Below are positions 7,496-16,113 of a stretch of DNA of 64,000 nt, one piece after another. Source of the DNA: Acidimicrobiales bacterium (GTDB lineage: Bacteria; Actinomycetota; Acidimicrobiia; Acidimicrobiales; CADCSY01). The translations under genes were made by a program, and so were the position numbers. The notes beneath the pieces are model-generated. The model ran no database searches and was not told where the DNA came from. It saw nothing but the letters and a program-made list of their open reading frames with translations. The stretch is taken from NCBI GenBank assembly GCA_030446545.1, contig JAUJNB010000011.1:1-64000 (forward strand), read 5' to 3'. Positions within the stretch are counted from its first letter, which is position 1; every line of letters starts with the position of its first letter.

Positions 7496-8446
7496 ATGAG
7501 CGAGATCGGCTACTTCTTGTCCAGCGAAGAGCACACGCCGTCGGCCCTGGTCGACCAGGCCCGCCAGGCCGAGGAGGCGGGCTTCCGGTCGGTGTGGATC
7601 TCCGACCATTACCACCCCTGGACCGACAAGCAGGGCCAAGCTTCCTTCGTCTGGTCGGTCATCGGGGCCATCGCCGCCACCACCGGTCTACGCCTGACGA
7701 CGGGCGTCACCTGTCCCACCGTGCGCATCCACCCGGCGGTGATGGCCCAGGCTGCGGCCACGGCGGCGATGATGATGCCCGGCCGCTTCCAGTTCGGGGT
7801 CGGCTCCGGCGAGAATCTCAACGAGCACATCCTGGGTGACCACTGGCCTCCCACCGACGGACGCCTGGAGATGCTGGAGGAGGCCGTCGAGGTCATGCGC
7901 TCCTTGTGGGAAGGCCACTCGGTGACCCACCGGGGCCGGCACTACCACGTGGAGAACGCCCGGATCTACTCGCGGCCCGACGCACCCGTGCCGGTCTACG
8001 TCTCCGGCTTCGGCCCCAAGGCCACCAGGCTGGCCGCCCGCATCGGCGACGGCTACTGCAGCACCGCACCGGACGCCGGGATGGTGTCGCTCTACCGAGA
8101 GACCGGTGGCCGGGGGCCGGCCCAAGGCGGCATGAAGGTGTGCTGGGCGGCCGACGAGGCGTCGGCCAAGAAGACGGCGCATACGCTGTGGGCCCACCTC
8201 GCCGTGCCCGGTGAGCTCACCCAGGAGCTCCCCGCGCCGGCCCACTTCGAGCAGGTGTCAGCGCTCGTGACCGAGGACCAGGTAGCGGAGAAGATCGTCT
8301 GCGGGCCCGACCCCGAGCGCCACGTGGAGATGATCCGTGCGTACCTCGATGCCGGCTTCGACGAGGTCTACGTCAACCAGGTGGGCGGGGATCAGGCCGG
8401 GTTCTTCGAGTTCTACCGCCGCGAGCTGGTCCCCCGGCTCTCGTAG
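7496..8446 (+). CDS. F420-dependent LLM-class oxidoreductase, G6PDH-like family
   Basis: A 316 aa cytosolic TIM-barrel oxidoreductase of the luciferase-like monooxygenase class, expected to use deazaflavin F420. Family features include GYFLSSEEH near the start, a WISDHYHPW loop, GVGSGENLNEH near residue 105 and YVSGFGPKAT. The pattern is that of the FGD relatives (F420-dependent oxidoreductase, G6PDH family) and not of the single mycobacterial Fgd1. The true substrate is therefore open. The ATG at 7496 has TAGAGC 7 nt upstream, so the message may be leaderless. Confidence 0.85.
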   Translation: MSEIGYFLSSEEHTPSALVDQARQAEEAGFRSVWISDHYHPWTDKQGQASFVWSVIGAIAATTGLRLTTGVTCPTVRIHPAVMAQAAATAAMMMPGRFQFGVGSGENLNEHILGDHWPPTDGRLEMLEEAVEVMRSLWEGHSVTHRGRHYHVENARIYSRPDAPVPVYVSGFGPKATRLAARIGDGYCSTAPDAGMVSLYRETGGRGPAQGGMKVCWAADEASAKKTAHTLWAHLAVPGELTQELPAPAHFEQVSALVTEDQVAEKIVCGPDPERHVEMIRAYLDAGFDEVYVNQVGGDQAGFFEFYRRELVPRLS

Positions 8447-8454
8447 GGGGCTGG

Positions 8455-8748
8455 TCAGTCGATGGGCAGGCGGGCCAGGAGCTCGGCCTTCTTCTCCTCG
8501 AACTCGTCGTAGGTGATCTGCTTGGAGTCGAACTGGTGGTGGATCCGTTCGATGAGCTCGAGCAACTCGGGGGCGGACAGCTCCTCGCTGGCGTCGCCGA
8601 CGTCGATCTCGGAGTGCTCGGGGACTTCGGCCCCCTCCTGGTCGGGTCCGCCCGTACGGTCCTGGCGCTCCTCGCGCTTCGCCGCGGCCTTGGCCTTCTT
8701 GGCCCGATCGCGCTGCAGCTTGGCGAAACTGGTCCGTTGCGCCCCCAT
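8455..8748 (-). CDS. SHOCT-domain small protein
   Basis: A 97 aa protein with a basic N-terminus (KLQRDRAKKAKAAAKREE), an acidic middle and a C-terminal SHOCT-type helical pair (LIERIHHQFDSKQITYDEF, then EKKAELLARL). SHOCT domains are short C-terminal oligomerisation modules. GGAG lies 6 nt before ATG 8748. It converges on the F420 oxidoreductase gene. Function unknown. Confidence 0.72.
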   Translation of the reverse strand: MGAQRTSFAKLQRDRAKKAKAAAKREERQDRTGGPDQEGAEVPEHSEIDVGDASEELSAPELLELIERIHHQFDSKQITYDEFEEKKAELLARLPID

Positions 8749-8852
8749 GTTCGTCTCCCTCTCCCTTTTCCGGCCCGGTCAGCCGGCCTTCCGTCGCCCA
8801 GCCTGCATCCCAGCCTCCCGGGTACTCCTTCTCCCCTGGACACCCTCAGGGC

Positions 8853-8932
8853 CCGCAGCGAAACTCCCTGGGCCGTCGGGAACGAACGTGCAGGTCAACC
8901 TGCTCGGGAACACCCAGTTGGTTTCGCTGCGG
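8853..8932. repeat. Long nested hairpin in intergenic DNA
   Basis: A perfect 12-bp inverted repeat (CCGCAGCGAAAC at 8853-8864, GTTTCGCTGCGG at 8921-8932) encloses CTGGG/CCCAG arms and an inner GCAGGT-CA-ACCTGC hairpin (8890-8903). It fills most of the 252 bp gap between the SHOCT gene and cspA and follows the cspA terminator. It may be a small structured RNA, a leader of the SHOCT gene, or a mobile palindrome. Confidence 0.5.
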
Positions 8933-8957
8933 AACTCCAGCGGGTCCGGCACGCGAG

Positions 8958-8986
8958 AGGGCCGCCGGCCGAACGCCGGCGGCCCT
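8958..8986 (-). terminator. Terminator hairpin of the cold-shock gene
   Basis: AGGGCCGCCGGC pairs perfectly with GCCGGCGGCCCT around a 5-nt loop, 14 bp beyond the cspA stop. No T-tract follows, which is common for hairpins in GC-rich actinobacteria. Confidence 0.7.
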
Positions 8987-9000
8987 GGAACTCGCCGGGC

Positions 9001-9201
9001 TCAGATGGCTCGGACGTTCTGGGCTTCCTCGCCCTTGCGTCCGGGGGCCACGTCGAACTCAACGTGCTGGCCCTCTTCGAGCGACCGGTAGCCGTTCCCC
9101 TGGATGTTGGAGTAGTGGACGAAGACGTCCTCTCCCTGTTCACGTGAGATGAAGCCGTAGCCCTTCTCTGCGTTGAAGAACTTTACGGTTCCTGTTGCCA
9201 T
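9001..9201 (-). CDS. Cold-shock protein, CspA family
   Basis: A 66 aa single cold-shock domain and RNA chaperone. RNP1 is KGYGFIS and RNP2 is DVFVHY. SD AGAAGG lies just before the ATG. A long upstream gap to the divergent helicase (185 bp) leaves room for the regulated 5' leader typical of csp genes. A second csp gene lies at 49328. Confidence 0.95.
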   Translation of the reverse strand: MATGTVKFFNAEKGYGFISREQGEDVFVHYSNIQGNGYRSLEEGQHVEFDVAPGRKGEEAQNVRAI

Positions 9202-9385
9202 TGCCTTCTCGTCTCTACACAGCGAGCCGGTCCCATTGACCCGCTCGTCCCTGCCACTCTACCTGCTTGCCCCGCCCAGCGGCCGCGGATGTCCCGATCG
9301 GCGCTACCATCGACGCTTCGCGACCGCTGCCTCTCGGGCCGACCACAGTCGCGCCCGACCCACCACAGCACTGGAGCGATCGCGC

Positions 9386-10876
9386 GTGTCCCCCACCTTC
9401 TCCGATCTCGGCGTACCCGCCGACCTCGTCGGCCGCCTCGAGCGCCGGGGAATCGTGGTGCCGTTCCCCATTCAGGTCGCCTCCATCGCCGACGCCCTCG
9501 CCGGCCGGGACCTCTGCGGCCGGGCCCCCACCGGCTCGGGCAAGACGCTCGCCTTCGGCGTCCCCATGGTGGCCCGGGTGGGCAAGGCCAGGTCTCGCCG
9601 ACCGCGGGGCCTAGTGCTGGTCCCCACCCGGGAGCTGGCTGCACAGGTGCGTCGGGAGCTGGCCTCGCTGGCCGGGCCGCGGGGCCGGTCGGTCCTCGCC
9701 ATCCACGGCGGGGTGGGCTTCGGCCCCCAGATCGACGGGCTGCGCAGCGGTGCCGACATCGTGGTGGCCTGTCCCGGACGGCTGGCCGACCTCATGGCCA
9801 AAGGGGAGGCCCGCCTCGACGAGGTCGACCTGGTGGTTCTGGACGAGGCCGATCGCATGGCCGACATGGGGTTCCTGCCCGAGGTGCGCCGGCTGCTCGA
9901 CCAGGTGTCGCCCGAGCGCCAGACGTTGTTGTTCTCGGCCACCCTCGACGGCGACGTCGACACCCTCGTGCGGCGCTACCAGCGCAACCCGGTCCGCCAC
10001 GAGGTGGCACCGGCCGACGACGCCCCCCTCAGCCGCCACGTCTTCTGGCGCTCCGAGGGGCCCGAGCGGGTGGCCGTGACGGCCGGGGTGGTCAACGCCG
10101 AGTGGCCGGCGCTGGTGTTCTGTCGGACCAAGCGTGGTGCCGATCGCCTGGCCGGCCAGTTGGCCCGGGCCGGGGTCAGCTCGGCTGCCCTGCACGGGGA
10201 CCGGACCCAGGGTCAACGGACCCGTGCCCTGGCCCAGTTCTCCTCCGGTCGGGTCCAGGCCCTGGTGGCCACCGACGTGGCCGCACGGGGTATCCACGTC
10301 GACAAGGTGGCCTGCGTCGTCCACTTCGACCCGCCCGCCGACGAGAAGGACTACGTGCACCGCTCCGGCCGCACCGGACGGGCCGGGGCCTCGGGCACCG
10401 TGGTGTCACTGGTGGGTCGGGGCCAGACCGCCGCCGTGCGTCGCATCCAGATCCGCCTCGGGCTCCCTCAGGGCCTCGGCCAGGCCGACCTGGCCAGCTT
10501 GGGCGACGAGCGCCACCTGGCCCGACTCGCCGGTCGACCTGCCGGCAAGACCTCCGCCGGGGCGGAAGCGCCGCCGGCCTCGGTCACGACCTCCGCCGGG
10601 GGGGAGGAGGCACCACCGGACAGCGTCCCGCGCCTCCGTACCTCGAACACCTCACGGCGACGGCGTGCGGTCGACGCCGGTCGACCCGCAGGCCGGGCAC
10701 CGTCACGAAGCCCCGGGAGCGCCGGCCCGCCCGGGCGCCCGGGGCGGCCGGGGTCGCCCCGGCCAGGGCCGGCTCGAGCCCGGAACGCGGGGGCGAGGGG
10801 AAAGGCCACCGGCCCCAGGTCCGGCGCCGGCCCCAAGCCGGGTCGGGCGCCGGCCGGACAACGCCGAGCGGGCTGA
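9386..10876 (+). CDS. DEAD-box RNA helicase, RhlE/DeaD-like
   Basis: A 496 aa ATP-dependent RNA helicase with a full motif set in order: a Q-motif region (PFPIQVASI), APTGSGKT, PTRELA, DEAD, SAT, ARGIHV and HRSGRTGRAG. After the two RecA-like domains a tail from about residue 375 is rich in Gly, Pro, Arg and Ser, the usual RNA-binding extension. The GTG at 9386 starts just before the Q motif; upstream codons are not convincing. It is divergent from a cold-shock gene, a natural partner in RNA unfolding. Confidence 0.92.
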   Translation: MSPTFSDLGVPADLVGRLERRGIVVPFPIQVASIADALAGRDLCGRAPTGSGKTLAFGVPMVARVGKARSRRPRGLVLVPTRELAAQVRRELASLAGPRGRSVLAIHGGVGFGPQIDGLRSGADIVVACPGRLADLMAKGEARLDEVDLVVLDEADRMADMGFLPEVRRLLDQVSPERQTLLFSATLDGDVDTLVRRYQRNPVRHEVAPADDAPLSRHVFWRSEGPERVAVTAGVVNAEWPALVFCRTKRGADRLAGQLARAGVSSAALHGDRTQGQRTRALAQFSSGRVQALVATDVAARGIHVDKVACVVHFDPPADEKDYVHRSGRTGRAGASGTVVSLVGRGQTAAVRRIQIRLGLPQGLGQADLASLGDERHLARLAGRPAGKTSAGAEAPPASVTTSAGGEEAPPDSVPRLRTSNTSRRRRAVDAGRPAGRAPSRSPGSAGPPGRPGRPGSPRPGPARARNAGARGKATGPRSGAGPKPGRAPAGQRRAG

Positions 10877-10932
10877 CCCACAGGCCCACGCAACGAACGT
10901 CCGGCTGGGGGCGCCCGGCTCGTCCGCCGAAT

Positions 10933-11613
10933 TCACTCGGCGCAGGTGGCGGCCCCACCAGCCAGGGTCGCCACCGTGTCGTTCGCACCGGTACCGCTGA
11001 GGGTTCCCGTGAGGCGCCCGGGCACGGGCACCTGGATCTCGAAGCCCGGCCCGAACGGGTCGACAGCCCCGATGTCGACCCGGTCGCCGTAGGCCCGGCG
11101 AAGTTCGGCGACGGTGGTCCCCACACCCACGCCTTCGGCCGTGGTCAACGGGGGAAGGGCGCCCGAGGGCGGGCCCACGTCCCAGGCCACCAGACGCGAC
11201 GTGCCCTCCCCGTCGCCGGACCCACCGAACGACACGGCCAGCTCGGCGAACTCCACCAATCGCTCGACCTCACCGGAGGGGCACGACCCGAGGGGCCTGT
11301 CGTCGCTCGGGGGGCCCAGCACGCCAGTCAGCTCGACCACCACCTGGTCGGCCCGATCACCGAAGGCCACCAGGCCCAACCCGTCGGGCCCGAGCACCAC
11401 CTGGGTCGCGGCACTCGTCGTCGACGTCGGTGACGGCGACGTGGTCGAGGTCGACGAGGTCGAGGGCGAAACTGGCGCGGTCGAGGTCGTCAACGGCACG
11501 GGCCGGGACAGCCGGCCGGCGCCGTCGTCACCGTCTGCGCAGGCCCCGGCGAGCAGGGCCAGGACGGCTACGGCCGCCGACACCGCCCGCGCCCGGCCGG
11601 TCGGAGCCCTCAG
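10933..11613 (-). CDS. Secreted lipoprotein of unknown function
   Basis: The N-terminus has an Arg-rich stretch, a hydrophobic core (AAVAVLALL) and a lipobox LAGAC, then a Ser/Thr/Pro-rich linker and a folded C-terminal domain. A CTG at 11613 overlapping the upstream stop (CTGA) gives a textbook signal peptide. A GTG at 11583 would remove the positive charges, and an ATG at 11670 would overlap the previous gene by about 60 bp, so the start is unsure. The mature domain has a repeated-module look (GLGLVAFGD, GVGVGTTVAELRRAYG). Family not recognised. Confidence 0.65.
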   Translation of the reverse strand: MRAPTGRARAVSAAVAVLALLAGACADGDDGAGRLSRPVPLTTSTAPVSPSTSSTSTTSPSPTSTTSAATQVVLGPDGLGLVAFGDRADQVVVELTGVLGPPSDDRPLGSCPSGEVERLVEFAELAVSFGGSGDGEGTSRLVAWDVGPPSGALPPLTTAEGVGVGTTVAELRRAYGDRVDIGAVDPFGPGFEIQVPVPGRLTGTLSGTGANDTVATLAGGAATCAE

Positions 11614-12056
11614 GTCGGCGGCTCCGTGCGGCCCAGCCCAGGGTCGAGCTGGGACAGGAACTGCTGGCACCGCTGGGCTTCATCGAGCTCACCGATGGCT
11701 TCGGCCTGGCGGGCCAACCCCTGGACAGCGCGCAGGAACCCCTGGTTGGTGGGGTGGCGCCAGCGCACGAAGCCCGACCCCCGCCAGCCCGACTGGCGCA
11801 GGCGGTCCAGGCCTCGGTGGTAACCCACCCGGTAGGAGGCGTAGGCCTCCACGTCGTCGCGAGCGAGCGACCCGAGGTGGGCCCACCCGTCGAGGAAGCG
11901 GGGGAAGCGGGACACCACGGCCGACACCGCCTGGCGCCGGCGCTCGTCGGGCTCGGCCAAGGCCGCCTCCAAGGCCGTCCGCGCCTCGTCGGGCTCGGGG
12001 CCGAGGATGGTCTCGGGGGGTCCCGAGGCGCTGAGGTTCACGGGCGAGTCGGACAT
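11610..12056 (-). CDS. DUF3151 family protein
   Basis: A 148 aa soluble helical protein matching the actinobacterial DUF3151 pattern: VEAYASYRVGYHRGLDRLR, the GFVRWRHPTNQGFLRAV region, and AQRCQQFLSQLDP near the end. Function is unknown in the family. SD AAAGGA lies 7 nt upstream of the ATG, with TAGTGT further upstream as a possible -10. It overlaps the lipoprotein frame downstream. Confidence 0.8.
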   Translation of the reverse strand: MSDSPVNLSASGPPETILGPEPDEARTALEAALAEPDERRRQAVSAVVSRFPRFLDGWAHLGSLARDDVEAYASYRVGYHRGLDRLRQSGWRGSGFVRWRHPTNQGFLRAVQGLARQAEAIGELDEAQRCQQFLSQLDPGLGRTEPPT

Positions 12057-12111
12057 GGGCGGTCCTTTCCCCGGAGACCCGGACGCAACGGCGGGATGCA
12101 GACACTACCGC

Positions 12112-12963
12112 TCACCCTGGAGGCAGTGACGCCGATCCGGGCCGGGCCCCCAGCCCCCGGGCGTCGAGATAGGCGGCAGCCACGGCATGGGTGCGCTCGA
12201 CGATCTCGGAGGTGTGGCTGAAGCCGTCGTAGCGCAGGCGGGGCCAGGGTGCGGCCGGCAGCACGTGGGCTTCGATGTCCGGGGGCAAGGTGGCCAGCTC
12301 GTGGACGAAGCGGAAGTTGCGGGAGATGGCGAAGCAGCGGTAGAGCACGTCGAGCGGTCGGCGGGGTCGGCGGGGCAGGGCGTCGAGGTCCTTGAGCTGG
12401 AGGACGAACAGGCGGGTCGCCCCCATCTCCAGGGCCTTGCCCAGGGGGACCACGTTGACCGTGGCGCCGTCGACGAAGGCCTCACCGTCGATTTCTACAG
12501 GGGGGAGCAGCACCGGCAGGGCTGCCGAGGCCAGGACGGCCTCGGTGAGGGACCCACTGGTGAACCAGCGCTCGCGTCCGGTGTCGAGCGAGGTGGCCAC
12601 ACAGGCGAAGGGCACCGCCAGATCGGCGAAGGTGGCATCGGGAAGGAACCGCTCGACCACCCGGCGCAGCCCTTCGTTGCCGTTGAGGGCGGATCCTCTC
12701 CGCAGCAGCCGGGTCACCCCTGCCAGCCTCCCCGTGGGCCAGACGTCGCTGCGGGTGAGATCCTTCCATAGGGCCTCCAGACGGTCGAGGGTCTCCAGGG
12801 TCGGGGCCGAGGCGATGGCCCCGCCGTTGAGGGCACCGGCCGAGCACCCCACCACCAGGTCGGGCCGGATCCCCCGCTCCAGCAGGGCCCGCAGCATCCC
12901 CAGCTGGATCGCTCCCATGTTGCCGGCGCCACCCAGAACAAAGGCGGTGACCTGCCTGCTCAT
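12112..12963 (-). CDS. Patatin-like phospholipase
   Basis: A 283 aa serine acyl hydrolase. It has a glycine-rich oxyanion loop GGAGNMGAIQLG at residues 11-22, nucleophile elbow GCSAG near residue 40, and DGA for the catalytic Asp near residue 166. These are the three patatin signatures. Likely substrates are membrane phospholipids or acyl esters, inferred from the family. No signal peptide is seen, so it is cytosolic or membrane-associated. CATCCT lies 6 nt before the ATG. Confidence 0.88.
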   Translation of the reverse strand: MSRQVTAFVLGGAGNMGAIQLGMLRALLERGIRPDLVVGCSAGALNGGAIASAPTLETLDRLEALWKDLTRSDVWPTGRLAGVTRLLRRGSALNGNEGLRRVVERFLPDATFADLAVPFACVATSLDTGRERWFTSGSLTEAVLASAALPVLLPPVEIDGEAFVDGATVNVVPLGKALEMGATRLFVLQLKDLDALPRRPRRPLDVLYRCFAISRNFRFVHELATLPPDIEAHVLPAAPWPRLRYDGFSHTSEIVERTHAVAAAYLDARGLGARPGSASLPPG

Positions 12964-13019
12964 GGAAGAAGGATGTCGGGCTCGGCCGTCGAGGGCAGGA
13001 CCGGGGGGCGGTGCACGAG

Positions 13020-13817
13020 TCAGTTGAGGCGGGCGCGCAACCGGCGGGCGGTGGCCCGGGCCTCCTCAGAATCCGCGCCCGGATCGGCCGACGCCAGCCG
13101 CTCCAGGACGTCGGCGGCCTCACCGAAGTGACAGGACGCGGCCAACGACCCGGCCAGGCGACGTTGCAGGGCGGGCGGCGCCCCGGGCATGGCCGCCCGC
13201 AGGCGCACGACCCATTCGAGCATGGCCCGATCCACCCGGGCGGTGGCGATGGCGTCGAGGTTGGCCAGCATGCGGGCCACGACGGTTGCGGTGCCGACGG
13301 GTTCGAGAAAAGCCGACCGGAAGGCGACCGCAGGACCGAGGACCTTGCCGACCCGCGCCTCGCAGGCCGAACGGTCGAGGACGGCGCCACCATCGAAGGG
13401 ATCGAACAGGCGTACCCCGTCGTGGACCTCCTCTCGGAAGCTCCGGACCAGGAAGTGACCGGGCATGGACACGCCGACCAGCTCGATCCCCGCTCGCCGG
13501 CCCACCTCGATCATGACCACGGCCAGGCTGATGGGAATCCCCACCCGCCGTTCCAGGACCTGGTCCAGGTACGAGTTGCGGGGGTCGTAGTAGTCGTCGT
13601 GGTTCCCCGCGAAACCCTCCTCGCCGAAGAGGTGGCGCGACAGCCCCTCGACACTGCGCTCACTCACCCCGGCGGCCAACTCGTCGAGGCGGGCCTGGCC
13701 GGCGGCCACGTCGAGGTCGGGTCGGGCGTGGGCGGCAATGAGCAGGGCCAGCTCATCGAGGGGCAGGGTGGACTCCGGTCGACGGACCAGGGTCAGAAAT
13801 CGGGCCGTGGGGTCCAT
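13020..13817 (-). CDS. SirB1/transglutaminase-like protein
   Basis: A 265 aa protein of the SirB1 family (PF13369-type transglutaminase-like fold with C-terminal TPR-like helices). The signature YLDQVLERRVGIPISLAVV is followed by GVSMPGHFLVR. ATG 13817 is preceded by TACCGT with 6 nt spacing, so it may be leaderless. Its promoter is divergent from that of the GDPD gene (81 bp between starts). The family has no firm biochemical role. Confidence 0.82.
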   Translation of the reverse strand: MDPTARFLTLVRRPESTLPLDELALLIAAHARPDLDVAAGQARLDELAAGVSERSVEGLSRHLFGEEGFAGNHDDYYDPRNSYLDQVLERRVGIPISLAVVMIEVGRRAGIELVGVSMPGHFLVRSFREEVHDGVRLFDPFDGGAVLDRSACEARVGKVLGPAVAFRSAFLEPVGTATVVARMLANLDAIATARVDRAMLEWVVRLRAAMPGAPPALQRRLAGSLAASCHFGEAADVLERLASADPGADSEEARATARRLRARLN

Positions 13818-13897
13818 CGGCCCACGGTAGCGACCTCGGCCTGGCCCACGGTCCCTCCCCGGGCTTGGGCCCGGCCCGGGGTAGCTTGGCCGGCGCC

Positions 13898-14659
13898 ATG
13901 CCCCCCTCCCCCTGGTCCTTCCTCGATCACCCCGGCCCACTGGCGTTCGCCCATCAGGGCGGCGGCGCCGAACACCCGGAGAACACCATGGCCGCCTTCG
14001 ACCACGCCGTCTCCCTCGGCTACCGCTACCTGGAGACCGATGTCCACGTCACCGCCGACGGGGTCCTGGTGGTCTTCCACGACGATGAGCTCGACCGGAT
14101 GACCGATTCCAGCGGCCGGATCGAGGACCTTCCCTGGTCGATGGTGCGCCAGGCCAGGGTGGCCGGCACCCACCCCATCCCCCTCCTCGAGGATCTCCTC
14201 GGCGCTTGGCCCGAGGTCCGGGTCAACATCGATCCCAAGCAGGACGCGGCGGTCACCCCGCTGGTAGAGGTGCTGCGGCGGACGGCGGCGACCTCCAGGG
14301 TGGCGGTGGGGGCCTTTTCCGATCGCCGCCTGTCCCGACTGGCCCACGCCGCGGGACCGGCCCTGTGCCGCTCGCTCGGGCCCCTCGGAGTCGCCCGGCT
14401 CTACGCCGCAGCCCGAGGCCTGCCCACCGGACCCCTCCCTGCAGCCTGTGTCCAGGTTCCGGTGTCCACTCGGGGGGTCACGGTCACCGATGCCCGCCTG
14501 GTGGCCGAGGCGCACCGGCGGGGCCTCCAGGTCCATGTGTGGACGGTCGACAACCCCGTCGAGATGCGACGCCTGCTCGACCTCGGCGTCGACGGCCTCA
14601 TGACCGACCGACCGACCGTTCTCAAGGGCGTGCTCCAGGCGAGCAACGACTGGAGCTGA
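13898..14659 (+). CDS. Glycerophosphodiester phosphodiesterase
   Basis: Hydrolyses glycerophosphodiesters to an alcohol and glycerol-3-phosphate. The 253 aa TIM-barrel chain has the metal and catalytic segments AHQGGGAEHPENTMAAF near residue 19 and LETDVHVTADG with VVFHDDELDR near residue 55. The first motif has His-Gln where His-Arg is usual, a variant I believe occurs in some actinobacterial members. There is no signal peptide, so it is cytosolic. A TAGCTT hexamer lies 10 nt before the ATG. Confidence 0.9.
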   Translation: MPPSPWSFLDHPGPLAFAHQGGGAEHPENTMAAFDHAVSLGYRYLETDVHVTADGVLVVFHDDELDRMTDSSGRIEDLPWSMVRQARVAGTHPIPLLEDLLGAWPEVRVNIDPKQDAAVTPLVEVLRRTAATSRVAVGAFSDRRLSRLAHAAGPALCRSLGPLGVARLYAAARGLPTGPLPAACVQVPVSTRGVTVTDARLVAEAHRRGLQVHVWTVDNPVEMRRLLDLGVDGLMTDRPTVLKGVLQASNDWS

Positions 14660-14749
14660 GTCCCGGCCCGCTCCACGGCGTGCTCCGGGTGGTGCCGAGT
14701 TGGTGGCAGACTGGCCCGGGCCGAGCGGCACTGGCCCACGTGGTAGCGA

Positions 14750-16084
14750 GTGGGCAGGAGCGATCGGCGGCGGGGGCCAAGAGGGAAGAGAGGAGGCGGT
14801 ACGGGCACGGGGATCCCGACCGGGACCGGCGCCGACTGGGACCCGATCGACGAGGACGACGACGTGGTGGGAGAAGCATCGGCGCGCCTCCTGGTGGCCG
14901 GCGCGGCCCGCCCCGATCGCCTCGACGCCCTCAACCTGCTCGGGCTCCTCATCGACCACGCCGACCCCGAGGGATTGGTCCGCCTGCCGTTCGAGACCCT
15001 GTCGGGCGAGTTCGGCGTCGAGGCGGGGCGTGGGCGCGAGCTGCTCGAGGCACTGATGGCCGTGGGCGTGGTGCGAGCCGTCGGAGACGGCGTGGCCGTA
15101 GGAGGGACACCTCCGGTGCACGCCGGCGCATTCCGTCTGTCGGGGTACCTGGCCAACGTGGCCACCGTGCTCGACCCGCCCGCGGGCAGCGGCCCGCCGG
15201 CTCCCGCCGAGCCCGCCGTCGGGGCCCCGCCCATACCGGTGCTTCGGGGTCGGCGGGGTGCCAGCCACCCACTAGCCGCCCGGGTGCTACCCCGGGCGCT
15301 GGTCGGTGTCGCCGCCGCCCTGGCCGTCGTGTGGTCGACCGCATCCCCGTCGGGAGAACCCACCGCGGTGCGCACCGGCGACGGCTCGTCGGTACCGACG
15401 GGGCGGGCGCCATGGGCCGTCACGCCCACCACCGTGACGGCCGGCCAGGCCATGGCGCCGGTCGGCGACGACCCGTCGCCGCCGCCGGCTTCCCCGGTCG
15501 CCCCCGTCACTCCCGCGGTGCCGACACGGGAAGGGAATCGGACGGACGCGGGCCGGCCGGAGCCGGCGCCCGGCGCGCCCGAGAGCCCCGACGAGGCGTC
15601 GTCGACCTCGCCGCCACCCGGTCGCCCCCTCACTCCGGGGACTCCGCCGGCTCGACCTGCGCCCCGAACGCCGGCGCCTCCCCGAGCTCCCGGTCCGGTC
15701 GTCCCTCCTCCCGAGGAGCCGGGGAGCCGGTGTCCCGTCGGCACACCCGGGGCCGAGGTGCTCGACGTCAGGCTCCTGCCGGCCGTGGGCCCGGGCCTGC
15801 TCACCGTCCTGGCCGAGCCCGGAGTGGAGGTGCGCGGGACCCTGGGCAACCCCACCGACGCCGACCTCGTCGTGCGTTCCTTCGAGGTCCGCGTCGGCGA
15901 GGTCGAGAGCGCTCCGAGGGTAGCCGGCTCACCCGCACCCCTCCCCGTCCCCGCCGGCGGCTCGGCCGAGTGGCGGGTGGTCCTGCCCCCCGAGGTCGGA
16001 TTCCCCCACCTGGGCCTGGTCGAGGTTCGCATCCTCGATTGGTCCTGGACCGACCCCGTGCTGAACGCCATCTGCCTGAGCTGA
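14750..16084 (+). CDS. Membrane-anchored protein with proline-rich extracellular region
   Basis: Up to 444 aa. A helical N-terminal cytoplasmic region (LDALNLLGLLIDHADPEG) resembles a winged-helix fold. One transmembrane helix near residue 185 (LVGVAAALAVVW) follows, then about 130 residues of Pro/Thr/Ser linker and a C-terminal beta-type domain (residues about 335-444) that looks immunoglobulin-like. The first 16 codons use rare AGG and AGA, and a GTG at 14864 is an alternative start. The layout suggests a transmembrane sensor or anti-sigma-like protein, but no known family is recognised. Confidence 0.6.
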   Translation: MGRSDRRRGPRGKRGGGTGTGIPTGTGADWDPIDEDDDVVGEASARLLVAGAARPDRLDALNLLGLLIDHADPEGLVRLPFETLSGEFGVEAGRGRELLEALMAVGVVRAVGDGVAVGGTPPVHAGAFRLSGYLANVATVLDPPAGSGPPAPAEPAVGAPPIPVLRGRRGASHPLAARVLPRALVGVAAALAVVWSTASPSGEPTAVRTGDGSSVPTGRAPWAVTPTTVTAGQAMAPVGDDPSPPPASPVAPVTPAVPTREGNRTDAGRPEPAPGAPESPDEASSTSPPPGRPLTPGTPPARPAPRTPAPPRAPGPVVPPPEEPGSRCPVGTPGAEVLDVRLLPAVGPGLLTVLAEPGVEVRGTLGNPTDADLVVRSFEVRVGEVESAPRVAGSPAPLPVPAGGSAEWRVVLPPEVGFPHLGLVEVRILDWSWTDPVLNAICLS

Positions 16085-16113
16085 CCCGGGAAGCCGGAGG
16101 TCGGCCGGGTCAG
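16081..16113. terminator. Bidirectional terminator between convergent genes
   Basis: CTGACCCGG (16081-16089) pairs perfectly with CCGGGTCAG (16105-16113) around 15 nt. Each arm contains the stop codon of one of the two convergent genes. Confidence 0.6.
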
